Part shown: positions 7,438-17,900 of the stretch, piece by piece
How the letters are laid out: the number at the start of each line of letters is the position of its first letter
Position numbering within the stretch: position 1 is the first letter of the stretch
Origin: Candidatus Poribacteria bacterium
GTDB taxonomy: Bacteria > Poribacteria > WGA-4E > WGA-3G
DNA: 64,000 nucleotides
Assembly (NCBI GenBank): GCA_022821965.1
Contig: JAJECN010000024.1
Location: 1-64,000 of the forward strand
Direction of reading: 5' to 3'
The notes under the pieces: model-generated
The model's database searches: none
What the model was told of the DNA's origin: nothing
What the model saw: the letters and a program-made list of their open reading frames with translations, nothing else
Translations under genes and position numbers: made by a program

Positions 7438-8676
7438 ATGCAGTTAGAATTCTCGATGCCAACAAGGACTGTCCGTAGTGTCAGTGAAATAACAGATTTG
7501 CTGAAAAATCTGATAGAGCAACACCCACATCTTCAAAAGGTATGGGTGCAAGGTCAGGTTTCAAATTGTAGGCGCGCAAGTTCTGGGCATACCTATTTCA
7601 CACTCAAGGATGCGAATAGTCAAATCAGTTGTGTTCTCTTCAGGAGCAGTGCAGCCCGACTTCGGTTTTTACCACGTGATGGCGAAGAGGTGCTGGTCCA
7701 AGGACGGATCGGTATCTATGCCCCTCAAGGGTCATACCAAATTACGGTTAATGCCGTAGAGCCACTTGGAATTGGCGCGTTGCAAAGAGCCTTTGAGGAA
7801 TTGAAACAGCAACTCGCCGAAGAAGGTTTGTTTGATGCCGAGTACAAAAAGCCATTACCCAAATTTCCGAAGAAAATCGGCGTGGTCACCTCAGCAACAG
7901 GTGCAGCGTTCCAAGACATCTGTGAGCAACTTCGCAAAAGGTATCCATTAGTCGAAGTGTTGCTGCATCCCACGCTTGTACAAGGCGATGGGGCATCAGA
8001 AGGAATTGCTCAGGCAATTGAAGTGATGAATCAGCGAGAGGATATAGATGTGTTAATCGTCGGACGCGGGGGTGGTTCGATTGAGGACCTTTGGGCATTT
8101 AACGAAAAGCGCGTTGCGCGTGCAATCTTTGCCTCTGTGATTCCGATTGTGTCTGCTGTCGGGCATGAAACAGATTTCACCATTGCCGATATGACGGCAG
8201 ATCATCGTGCCCCAACACCTTCAGCAGCAGTCGAACATATTGTCCCAGATCAGGACGAACTTTTCGCACAACTCAATGGACTCGACACATGGATTCGCGA
8301 GATAACGAAAAACCAACTGCAAGGACATAAGACACGCATACAGGAACTTGACACACGACTTGCCCCGACGCGGCGTAAGGACGCTATCTACCAACTCTAC
8401 CAAACAGTAGATACCTTAGATGTAGCGTGTCGATCGGCTGTAGGACGTAACTTTTCTGATGGTGAAAACAGACTTCACACACTTGCCCAACGGCTTGACG
8501 CGTTGAGTCCGTTAGCCACGTTGAAACGCGGGTATAGTATCAGTCGAAAAACAGACGGTAAAGTCCTAACATCAACCGAACAGGTGTCCGTTGGCGATAA
8601 AATTGCGGTCCAATTGGCACAGGGACATCTCGCTTGTCGCATTGAAGAATTTCTGGACGAAGATCATCAAAAGTAA
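7438..8676 (+). CDS. xseA: Exodeoxyribonuclease VII large subunit
   Basis: XseA is the catalytic subunit of exonuclease VII, which degrades single-stranded DNA with XseB subunits. The 412-residue protein has the N-terminal OB fold (about 10-105, [24 protein letters not shown]) and then the nuclease domain (about 130 onward). Its conserved motifs are [35 protein letters not shown] and [29 protein letters not shown]-like. A C-terminal helical part carries GYSI. xseB follows 83 nt on. No ribosome site is seen before the ATG, which follows a repeat arm. Confidence 0.95.
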   Translation: [412 protein letters not shown]

Positions 8677-8759
8677 GAAACTTCTGATGCCATTTCTCAT
8701 TAGCGAGAAAGTTGTTCCAGGACTAATAACTGACAACTATTTTCTAATGGAGATAAAAC

Positions 8760-8948
8760 ATGACCTTTGAAGAAAAACTCACAAAACTAACACAGATTGT
8801 TGAACAACTTGAAGAAGGCAACCAGCTACCGCTTGAAGACTCTCTTAAACTCTTTGAGGAAGGCATCGGCTTAGTCGTATCATGCAGGCAAATGCTTGAA
8901 AATGCTGAACAGCGAATAGAAAACGTTCTCGAAACAGATAATTCTTAA
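8760..8948 (+). CDS. xseB: Exodeoxyribonuclease VII small subunit
   Basis: XseB forms the helical arms of exonuclease VII that wrap XseA. The 62-residue protein has the family pattern FEEKLTKLTQIVEQLEEGNQLPLEDSLKLFEEGIGLV followed by a second helix to NVLET. GGAG lies 8 nt before the ATG. It sits between xseA and dxs, a common bacterial order. Confidence 0.93.
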   Translation: MTFEEKLTKLTQIVEQLEEGNQLPLEDSLKLFEEGIGLVVSCRQMLENAEQRIENVLETDNS

Positions 8949-8968
8949 TAAATAAAAGGACTCGTAAT

Positions 8969-10822
8969 ATGTTCTTAGAAAAAATCAATAGTCCCGCAGA
9001 CCTGAAAAAACTTGAGATTGATGAACTCAAAGCACTTGCTGAAGAGATGCGCGCCTATCTATTGGCGGTGCTCTCACAGCATCCAGGGCATTTCGCCCCT
9101 AACTTCGGAACCATCGAATTGGCGGTAGCGTTACACAAAGTGTTCGATACCCCACGCGACAAAGTCATCTGGGACATCGGGCATCAAGCATACCCACATA
9201 AACTACTTACCGGCAGAAGGGAGTCGTTCCCAACCCTCCGACAAAGTGGGGGAATCAGTGGATTCCTCAGCAGGGCCGAGAGTGAATACGATGTTTTTGG
9301 TGCCGGACACTCCAGCACCTCTATCGCCGCCGCGTTAGGCATCGCCACTGCGCGAGACCTTACCAATGAGAATTACAAAGTCGTCGCTGTTATCGGAGAT
9401 GGTGGACTAACAGGTGGAATGGCGTTTGAAGCGTTGAACGCCGCGGGTGACTTCAAAAACGATATGGTCGTCATCCTCAATGACAATAACATGTCTATTT
9501 CAGCGACTGTCGGGGCATTCTCAAAACACTTTCATAAACTCACAAGTTCACCACACTATAACTTCCTCCGCTCTGGTGTCAAAGAGTTGTTGAACTTAAT
9601 ACCGGCAGATGCAACGCAGGTTGCGCGCAAAATTGAGGCTTCATTGAAACCGGGGACGTTGTTTGAAGAATTCGGATTCCGATACTTCGGTCCACTTGAT
9701 GGAAACGATTTAGAGGCGTTAATACCCGTCCTGACTGGGATTCGCGGTCTCTCCGGTCCCATCCTACTCCACGTTGTAACTGAAAAGGGGCGCGGCTATA
9801 CGCCAGCAGAGGAAGACCCTGTTGGGTTCTACAGTGTTAGTGGTCCCTTCAATCTGGAGACAGGAAAAACAATCAAACCCAAATCCACAACACCCGCCTA
9901 CACGGAAGTATTCAGCCGAACCTTGATTGAGTTAGCCAAACGCGATGCTCGGATCGTCGGTGTGACAGCAGCGATGCCGGGTGGTACCGGACTTGATAAG
10001 TTTGCCGACGCGTTTCCGAGTCGATGCTTCGACATCGGATTGGCAGAGCAGTGCGCTGTCACCTTTGCCGGTGGACTTGCTGCACAAGGGATGCGTCCCG
10101 TCGCCGCCATCTATTCTACTTTCCTCCAACGCAGCTACGACCAAGTCCTACACGATGTGTGTATCCAAAACCTTCCAGTCATCTTCGCCTTGGACAGAGC
10201 CGGACTTGTAGGTGCAGACGGACCAACACATCACGGCGTTTTCGATATGGCATATCTCCGTTCTATTCCAAACATGGTTGTCATGGCACCGAAAGACGAA
10301 AACGAATTACGCGCTATGGTGAAAACCGCGCTCGTCTATGAAGACGGTCCCATTGCGTTTCGCTACCCGCGTGGCACCGGTATAGGGGTAAAGATTGCCG
10401 CGGAACCAAAAGCATTACCGATCGGAAAAAGTGAAATCGTTAGAGAGGGTGAAGATGTCCTTGTCCTCGCTATTGGTAACCGAGTTTATCCTGCCCTTGA
10501 AGCCGCACAAACTTTGGCTGATTCCGGTATTTCAGCGACGGTTGTCAATGCACGCTTCGTAAAACCGTTAGATACCGCAACGATCCTTCCACTTGCTGAA
10601 CGCATCGGTAAGGTAATTACGATTGAAGATGGCGTGGTGATGGGAGGTTTCGGAAGTGCTGTTTTGGAGGCACTCGCTGCAGCCGGTATCAAAGACGTGC
10701 AGGTTAAGAATCTCGGTATTCCAGACGATTTTGTTGAGCATGGGGACATTCAGTCCCTCTATGCCCTATGCCAATGCGATGCCGATGCAATCGTCCGTAC
10801 AGCAAAGGCATGGAATAGTTAA
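8969..10822 (+). CDS. dxs: 1-deoxy-D-xylulose-5-phosphate synthase
   Basis: Dxs joins pyruvate and glyceraldehyde 3-phosphate, using thiamine diphosphate, as the first step of the MEP isoprenoid pathway. The 617-residue protein has all three transketolase-like domains. The ThDP/Mg motif GDGGLTGGMAFEALNAAGD ends in NDNNMSIS. The second domain carries GIAEQ-like IGLAEQCAVTFAGGLA, DRAGLVGADGPTHHGVFD and FRYPRG. The third domain is complete to the C-terminus. An AAGGA site lies 9 nt before the ATG and xseB ends 20 nt upstream. The length is normal for the family. Confidence 0.96.
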   Translation: MFLEKINSPADLKKLEIDELKALAEEMRAYLLAVLSQHPGHFAPNFGTIELAVALHKVFDTPRDKVIWDIGHQAYPHKLLTGRRESFPTLRQSGGISGFLSRAESEYDVFGAGHSSTSIAAALGIATARDLTNENYKVVAVIGDGGLTGGMAFEALNAAGDFKNDMVVILNDNNMSISATVGAFSKHFHKLTSSPHYNFLRSGVKELLNLIPADATQVARKIEASLKPGTLFEEFGFRYFGPLDGNDLEALIPVLTGIRGLSGPILLHVVTEKGRGYTPAEEDPVGFYSVSGPFNLETGKTIKPKSTTPAYTEVFSRTLIELAKRDARIVGVTAAMPGGTGLDKFADAFPSRCFDIGLAEQCAVTFAGGLAAQGMRPVAAIYSTFLQRSYDQVLHDVCIQNLPVIFALDRAGLVGADGPTHHGVFDMAYLRSIPNMVVMAPKDENELRAMVKTALVYEDGPIAFRYPRGTGIGVKIAAEPKALPIGKSEIVREGEDVLVLAIGNRVYPALEAAQTLADSGISATVVNARFVKPLDTATILPLAERIGKVITIEDGVVMGGFGSAVLEALAAAGIKDVQVKNLGIPDDFVEHGDIQSLYALCQCDADAIVRTAKAWNS

Positions 10823-10905
10823 GAGTTCCGAGTAATCAGTAACCAGTTCCGAGTTCCGAGTTCCCAGTAACTGATAACGACACCTCGGACGTATCAACAA
10901 AAACA
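10823..10905. repeat. Degenerate repeat family A copy between dxs and tlyA
   Basis: GAGTTCCGAGTAATCAGTAAC, CAGTTCCGAGTTCC and CAGTAACTGATAAC are degenerate arms of the same palindromic family. They begin right after the dxs stop and end about 25 nt before the tlyA ATG. Confidence 0.6.
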
Positions 10906-11928
10906 ATGCAACGGATAGACACCTTTCTGGTAGAGCACGACTTCGTAGAGAGTAGAGAACAGGCGAAACGACTCATTCTGGCAGGTGAAGTGACCGTTAA
11001 CGGAAACACCCAAATTAAGCCAGGACAGCAGGTTCCTACCGATGCGAAGGTCGTCGTGAAGCAGCAACAAAAATATGTAAGCCGTGGCGGACTTAAGTTA
11101 GAAAAGGCGTTACGTGTCTTTGACGTAAACGTTCAAAATCGGGTTGCGCTCGATGTCGGTGCATCAACGGGAGGATTCACAGATTGCCTCCTCCAGCACG
11201 GTGCCAAATTCGTCTACGCCATCGATGTCGGTTACGGACAACTCGCCTGGAAACTCCGTAAGCATCCACAAGTCCAGACGATTGACAGAACGAACATCCG
11301 ACATCTTACACCAGCACGCCTAACAACAGAAGCGTTGAACGACAGCGAAAACGTTATCTCTATCGCTGTAATTGATGTCTCCTTCATCTCCTTGAGAACA
11401 GTACTGCCGAGTGTCATCAAACTTCTCACACAGCGGACAAAGGAGTTATCAGTTATCAGTAGTCAGTTATCAGTTAAAGAGGAGGACGATGATGTTTCCG
11501 ATCTTTCTGACAACCGAAAGGTTTTTCGCAGAAAAACCGCACCGACAACTTTGACCATCAACTCGTCTACAGATACTTTTGATAAGGCGCGAGTTGATAG
11601 TCAAAACTATTCCTATGATATTATCGCACTGCTCAAGCCGCAATTTGAAGCCGGGAAGGCACATGTCAAAAAGGGTGGAATTGTGTCCGATAAACACGTG
11701 CATATCCAGACGATAGACAACCTGAGTGCTTTCGTCACGGAGAAACTCGGAGCCGCAGTGATGGGTGTGACCTATTCGCCGGTTCACAGAGACATTGGAA
11801 ATATTGAATATCTGCTTTGGCTCACAAGCGACCTAAATTCTCAAGCACGCAATCCCGACGATTATCTACAACCTCAACAAACAACTGCTGAGATTGTAGC
11901 GGAGGCTCACGAAGTCTTTGAAAATTGA
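10906..11928 (+). CDS. tlyA: TlyA family rRNA 2'-O-methyltransferase with repeat-encoded insertion
   Basis: TlyA (hemolysin A family) methylates rRNA using SAM. The N-terminal S4 RNA-binding domain (about 1-60) is followed by a Rossmann methyltransferase domain: KYVSRGGLKLEKAL (56-69), ALDVGASTGGFTDCLLQHGA (81-100), IDVSFISLRT, ALLKPQFEAG (240-249) and GNIEYLLWL. At 340 residues it is roughly 60-80 longer than usual. The excess is a block at about 180-236 encoded by a family A repeat, placed between the strands ending in SFISLRTVLPSVIKLL and IIALLKPQFE. The rest is intact. No clear ribosome site. It overlaps the TTG frame opening of the TamB gene. Confidence 0.92.
   Translation: MQRIDTFLVEHDFVESREQAKRLILAGEVTVNGNTQIKPGQQVPTDAKVVVKQQQKYVSRGGLKLEKALRVFDVNVQNRVALDVGASTGGFTDCLLQHGAKFVYAIDVGYGQLAWKLRKHPQVQTIDRTNIRHLTPARLTTEALNDSENVISIAVIDVSFISLRTVLPSVIKLLTQRTKELSVISSQLSVKEEDDDVSDLSDNRKVFRRKTAPTTLTINSSTDTFDKARVDSQNYSYDIIALLKPQFEAGKAHVKKGGIVSDKHVHIQTIDNLSAFVTEKLGAAVMGVTYSPVHRDIGNIEYLLWLTSDLNSQARNPDDYLQPQQTTAEIVAEAHEVFEN
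11446..11560. repeat. Repeat family A copy inserted in frame in tlyA
   Basis: Repeated TTATCAGT arms (11446-11480) are followed by the inner hairpin GGTTTTTCGCAGAAAAACC (11520-11538) and a CGACAACT arm. The copy is read through in frame as ELSVISSQLSVKEEDDD... and ...NRKVFRRKTAPTTLTI. It adds no stop codon and keeps the methyltransferase frame open. Confidence 0.88.
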
Positions 11929-11950
11929 TCGCTCCCATAGGAAAACGAAG

Positions 11951-14900
11951 ATGCGAAAAAGGCTGCAAAAAATATCTATTTTCATCGGAATATTTCTCAT
12001 CATCGGGCTATTCGGCACTTTTTTCCTCATCCGTTCACAGACTTTCCTCAATTGGGTAGAGGGACGACTGGAAACCGAACTAAAAAATCGGATAACGGAT
12101 GGCTACACCGCAAGCATTGGCAAGATAGAAGGGAACATCTTAGGGAGTGTCAGTGTTAAAAACGTTGAGATTTCCAAGGAAAGCAAACTTGTAATTTCCA
12201 CAGGGGAAGTCAGCCTCATATACAATCCGCTGAGACTTCTAACTCGTAAATTTGAGGTGAAGAAACTAAAGGTAGATAACCCCCAGATTCATGCGAAGCA
12301 GAATCCTGGTGGGAATCTCAATCTATCCAACATCTTCCAAGAGGATTCGTCCGATGAAAATACGCCACAGTTCGGTTTTGCAATTGAATCGCTCGATTTT
12401 ACCGATGGAACGATCAGCTACATTGACACACAACGGAATCTTGATATAACGATCAATGGAATTTCTGTTAAAGTGGAGGGGCCTCTCAATACATGGAAAC
12501 ACGACGGAACTCTGAAAATCGAGACAGGCAGTTTTACGTTTAACGGTTCCAAAACCGCAATTGACAACTTTGATGCCGAATTTTCGATCTTAGCCAATAG
12601 CAACGAACTAAAGAATCTCCACATCAAATTTGGCGACTCAGACCTGACGGTTACAGGCGGATATACCCACGGAAAAACCCCTTTTTCTTGGAACAGTCGT
12701 GTCAATTTAGAACTCGATGTTGCAGATGTCCAGCAATTTCTCAGCGAAGATATAAACCTTGAGGGCGTTGTAAAAGCAAATCTGAGAATGAACGGCACAG
12801 ATTCCACTTTAGACAGCACACTCGCTGCGGAGATGCCGACCTTCTCTATTACCAAGACAGCAGCCTCCCCTTCTCAACAAATAGTGTTGGCAGACCTCAA
12901 TATTGAAGCGAATTTCAATTCTGAACCTACACCAACATTCACACTAAAGACATTCCGGGCACAAGTTGCCGATGGCACTATGACCAGTGACGGGAGCGTT
13001 ACGTTAGAAAACCCACTGGAAGGCAACCTGTTGAAGCAATTTCAACAACTGGCAAATCACCCCTTTAACTACAAGGGAAAATGGTCTGTCACGGAAGCGC
13101 AACTGATACCGCTCCTGTCAATGTTCGTCAAACTCCCAGAAAACCTCGCGGACAGCACAGGAATCCTCTCAGGTACCGCTGAATTCAACGGCAACAGCAC
13201 AGACATCTCAAGCCTCAAATTTGACAGCCGGATAGTATTGATGGAAACGATTCTCGACGAAATCAAATTTGAGGATTCAACGCTCAACTGCACAATAGTA
13301 GATGGCAATTTGACAGTCGATGGCAACCTCGATGAAACCCAGATTAACATTACAGGACCCTTCCCCTTAGCACAGCAAGACATTTTGGACATTCACGCGT
13401 CGGATATCAATTTCGATGATCTAATGAAACTTGTTAACAGTGCCGATATTGGTGGAACAGCGGAGTTGTCCGCGAAGTTATCGGATGGCACCCTGAAAGG
13501 ATTTATAGAGATTCCAAATGCGACCTTCAATGATATTCCAATCGGTGTTCTATCAGGCGATTTCCGTTATCGAGACGGACGGGTATTTGTTGAAAATGGC
13601 TTGATGACGAAAAACACCATAGAGAAATCGTCAGCAGTCAGCAGTCAGCAGTCAGCAGTTAAAGAAGAACTTGAAACCCCCAAAAGCCCACTGATAACTA
13701 CTAAAACAGAATATGAGAGTCGGACCACAATTACTGGCACTGTGGATGTTGAAGGCGAATTCCCAGCGAATTTCAGCATTGTTGCGGATCCCGTCTACGT
13801 TCAACATTATCCAAGGGTCCTGTTAGGCGCAGAATATCCGGTAGATGGTGAGATCAGAGGCGAACTCAAATTAGACGGAACGCTCATCAATCTGGATGGC
13901 ACGGCGAACTTCAGTGTCACCAAAGGTGTGGCATGGGGCATCCATTTGGATCCCTTAACGCTACCTTTAGAAATTGAGGATTACAACTTCACACTGCCGA
14001 ACTTTAAGATAACAACACGCGGACAACAGGTTACGCTTAATGTTTCGGTCGCTTCCAATTCCGATTACGACCTCCTTCTGGAAAGCGACGCTCCTGTACG
14101 TTTTGAAGAGATTGCGAAAGCAGCAAACATCCCCGATTTCCCCTTTGAAGGAGAATTCGATGTTCGAGTTGTTGGAAAGCTCAGAAAACCTGAAAATGCC
14201 GATTTTCGGGTTGAACTCGATTTCTCAAACGTAACCTTCTTAAATAACGGGCGCAGCACCAAACATTTACTCGGTGATGTCTATCTGCTCGGTAAACTCA
14301 TTGAACGGAAAAACACCACCGGTGAACCCGATTTTTTCGATTTCCATGGACACGGGTTTGACAAAACCAGCCAGATTCGGGGTTACGTCAGTATGGATAC
14401 GGGCAACCCCTACCAGTTCACAGCAGAGAACAAAGCATTTGCGGTTAAACCGATTCTGAGCATCTTGCACCCCGCGCTTGCGTCGGTTACAGGGACCGCT
14501 GATGGCAGTGCATCAATAAGTGGAACATTGGAGGACCTGGCACCATCACCCGAAGCCAAAACCACTAAATCCGACAAAAAGCAGATCTATCCGTACGATG
14601 TTAATATTCTCGTAACCACTTCCCAACTTCGCTACGAGAATTCAACAGAGCACGAAATTGAATTCACAAATTCTGAACCGATTCGCTTACACCTCAAAGA
14701 CGATAAATGGACAATTGACGCACTCTCTCTAAGGACATCCGAAGATAAATCACCCTTTATTGCCTTGACAGGCACATTTGATGCAAAAAGCGAGACGATG
14801 AATCTGCACGCTGTATCCGATGCGTTCGCGCTGCCGCCATTTGGAAACGCGTTGGGACTTCCGCTTGATATGCTGCAAACGGGTACGGCTCGTTACGATT

Positions 14901-17900
14901 TGAAAGTGACCGGAACATCCTCCCAACCTGTTGTCAGGTTAGAATGGGCAATCCCAGCACTCACACTAAAAACGGAAGTTAGCGATATTGACGCAACGGA
15001 GGCGGGGGGGACAATAATATATCAGGAAGAGACGCTGCGTTTTGAGGATTGTGCGTTCAAACTTTTCGGTAACGACGTGAATTTGGAAGGGTACGTTGAT
15101 GTCCACCCCGAAGATACCAACATTTCGGAATTACACCTCCGTGTTGATATAATCGCCTTAGATCTCGCCACCTTGCCGATGGAAGTTATTGATAATCTTG
15201 GTTCCAGTAACGACATAACTGGAATTTTAGAGACTTCAATGGAGATTGGCGGCACGCTCGCTGAGCCTCTTGCCCTACTATACGCGAAAACAACCGCACA
15301 GCATCCGATCCGCTTTGCCGCTTATATCCCCGTTATCACATTGGAGAAACTTCGCGTAGATATAAACTTAGATTCAGAATTTGTGCGTGTTCAAAGGGCA
15401 GAGGCGAACGGACAGATCGGAGATGGCACCTACCGTGCCCAAGGAGAAGCCGTGTTCCCACACCAAAAGAGTCGTCAGTCTTCAGGTAACACGGGTCAGT
15501 TGAGAAAGGATTCGGTTAAATCAGATCCTCCTTTAACTGATAACCGAAAACTGGTAACTGATAACTATTTTGAAATTGATGTGTCAGCATCACAAGTAGA
15601 GGTTGGGAACTATGGTGTCGCTTCAGGACATGTTAAACTTAGTGGTACGGGCTTAGACCCACAGCAGATTACGGTAATTGGTGAAATAAACAAACTGGAA
15701 CTTGATGGCTACGATTTCCGTCTTACGAACAGCGCACCGCTCCAATTCAGATCCGATCCGAGCGGAATCACTGAGGCGGCGGAGACCCTCGCCGTGCATA
15801 TCCCCTTACAACTCACATCTCCTACGATGACAGCATTGATGAACGTTGATATTGGTGGCACATTTGACGCTCCCAATATCACAGCAGCATGGAACGGCAC
15901 CCTCAATCAAAAAGAGTGGACGGGAAATGTCCAATACAGAAACAGTCAGATAGAACTCATCGGAATCACGCTAAAAGATCAGGCGGATATGTTAACTTTC
16001 ACAGGTGTTATTCCGTTTAACCTGACATTCACGGCGATGGATATATCCGAGCGGTTCCTTGCAGAACCGATCAACATACGTCTCCGAGGTAGTGAACTGC
16101 CCCTCAATTTTTTCCCTGGGATTGATACACTCTTTTCAGAGGCGGACGGCACGGTTGACATAGATTTAGCACTACAAGGTACAAGCCGCGATCCTCACAT
16201 CACGGGGAACGTATCGCTTGAAGCACCTCAACTCCATCTGAGGAATTTCCACGAGCCGATCCAGAACATGAAAATGCGACTCAAGGCAGACGATGGCGCA
16301 ATTGATGTCACAGAACTCCAATTTGATATGGGCACAGGATACTGTATACTTCAGCAGGGACAATTGGCATTAGACGGACTCACACCTAAACATTTCACAT
16401 TAGCCGGATTGAGATTTGAATTATTCCCACTCGGTTCAACGGTTCAACACTCGTTACCACCAGACCTGCTCGAAGCCGTAGACGGGCATTTAAGTATGAC
16501 ACTCAATGAATTAACAGTTCCATTCGACAGTTTTTTGATAAGTGGAGAAAACGCGCCATTGCAAATCCAAGAGATCCCCTCACTTGCGGACCTTATCGCT
16601 GTTTCAAGCGCAGACGTATCAATTAAGAGTGTTCGTCTCAGTTTTAACGCACTGAATCAGCAGTACGACTTCCAAGACCCACAACCGATTCAGATATTCC
16701 TTAATAACGGGACAGCAACTTTATCTGAAGCATTTGTCCTTCAAAATGAGTATTCCTTTCCAGTTACACAGACTTTCACCGACGAGGATGAAAAACCAGC
16801 CGAGATCGTTGGGAATGTGCACACGGTTGAAGAAGCCAAAACAACGCTTAGCATTGATGCAGAAAGCAAATGGTCAGTGAATGGGGAATTTGACGGGGCA
16901 CTTCGGTTCAAGAATTTCGACATCTCAGCGATAACTGAAACGTGGGCAGCACCGTATCGGATCACTGGCGCGTTATCTGGGAGTCTACAGATGAGTGGCA
17001 CGAGCGAAAATCCGAAGATAACCTTGCGGCGGCACGAAAATGAACCCGCCGAACTCTATCTCTATGATGTCCCGATTGACCTGCGATGGAGAATCCGATA
17101 TCAGAACGGAAAGTGGGAAATTTCAGAGAGGCGATACCTTAAAGCTACATTCGGTGAAAACCAGATTAACTTCTCGTGGAGCATGCCTTATCAACTTGAA
17201 CTCATCCCGTTTTTTACCGCCCTGCAACAAACACCAGAAAAAGTCTGGACGGAATTCCAGCAGATGCCAATGCGAGGAATCCTCGATATTGCAGTAGATG
17301 ACCTTGACATGCTGCGATTTGTGGTTCCCGGACTTAGAACGACAACCGGTACAAGCGAAATGCATGTTGAACTGACGGGGACCATCGAAACTCCAGAAGC
17401 CAACGGGGGTATCCTTTTTAAAAATGTTGGGTTTGAACTCCCAGACGCTGGTATCGATATTAAAAATATAGAAGGCAAGCTTCAATTATCAGAAAAAGGT
17501 GCGAATATTACACAACTCGAGGGCATGTTGAACGGAGGCAACTTTTCGGTCCGAGGGAGTATGACAGCCTCGCCAGACAGACGGATATGGCAAACACCAC
17601 CAACGCTGCAGATGAACGCCAACCTAACATCAACCGTCTTTGAACAACAAGGACAGTATCGGGTAGACCTCGATTCCACTGAGTTTTATTTGCAGGGTGA
17701 ACTTCTCCGACCACGTTTAACGGGTAATCTCCATATCAATGGAGGTTACTATCAACAAAATTGGGAAATCGTTCGCGATTGGCTTACTGGAGTTTCGGTC
17801 AAAGAAACAGATATTTTATTGGACTATCCAATTCTACGTGATTTACATCTGGATGTGGATATCAACATTCCCAACAATTTTCGTGTGCTTTCATCAATCA

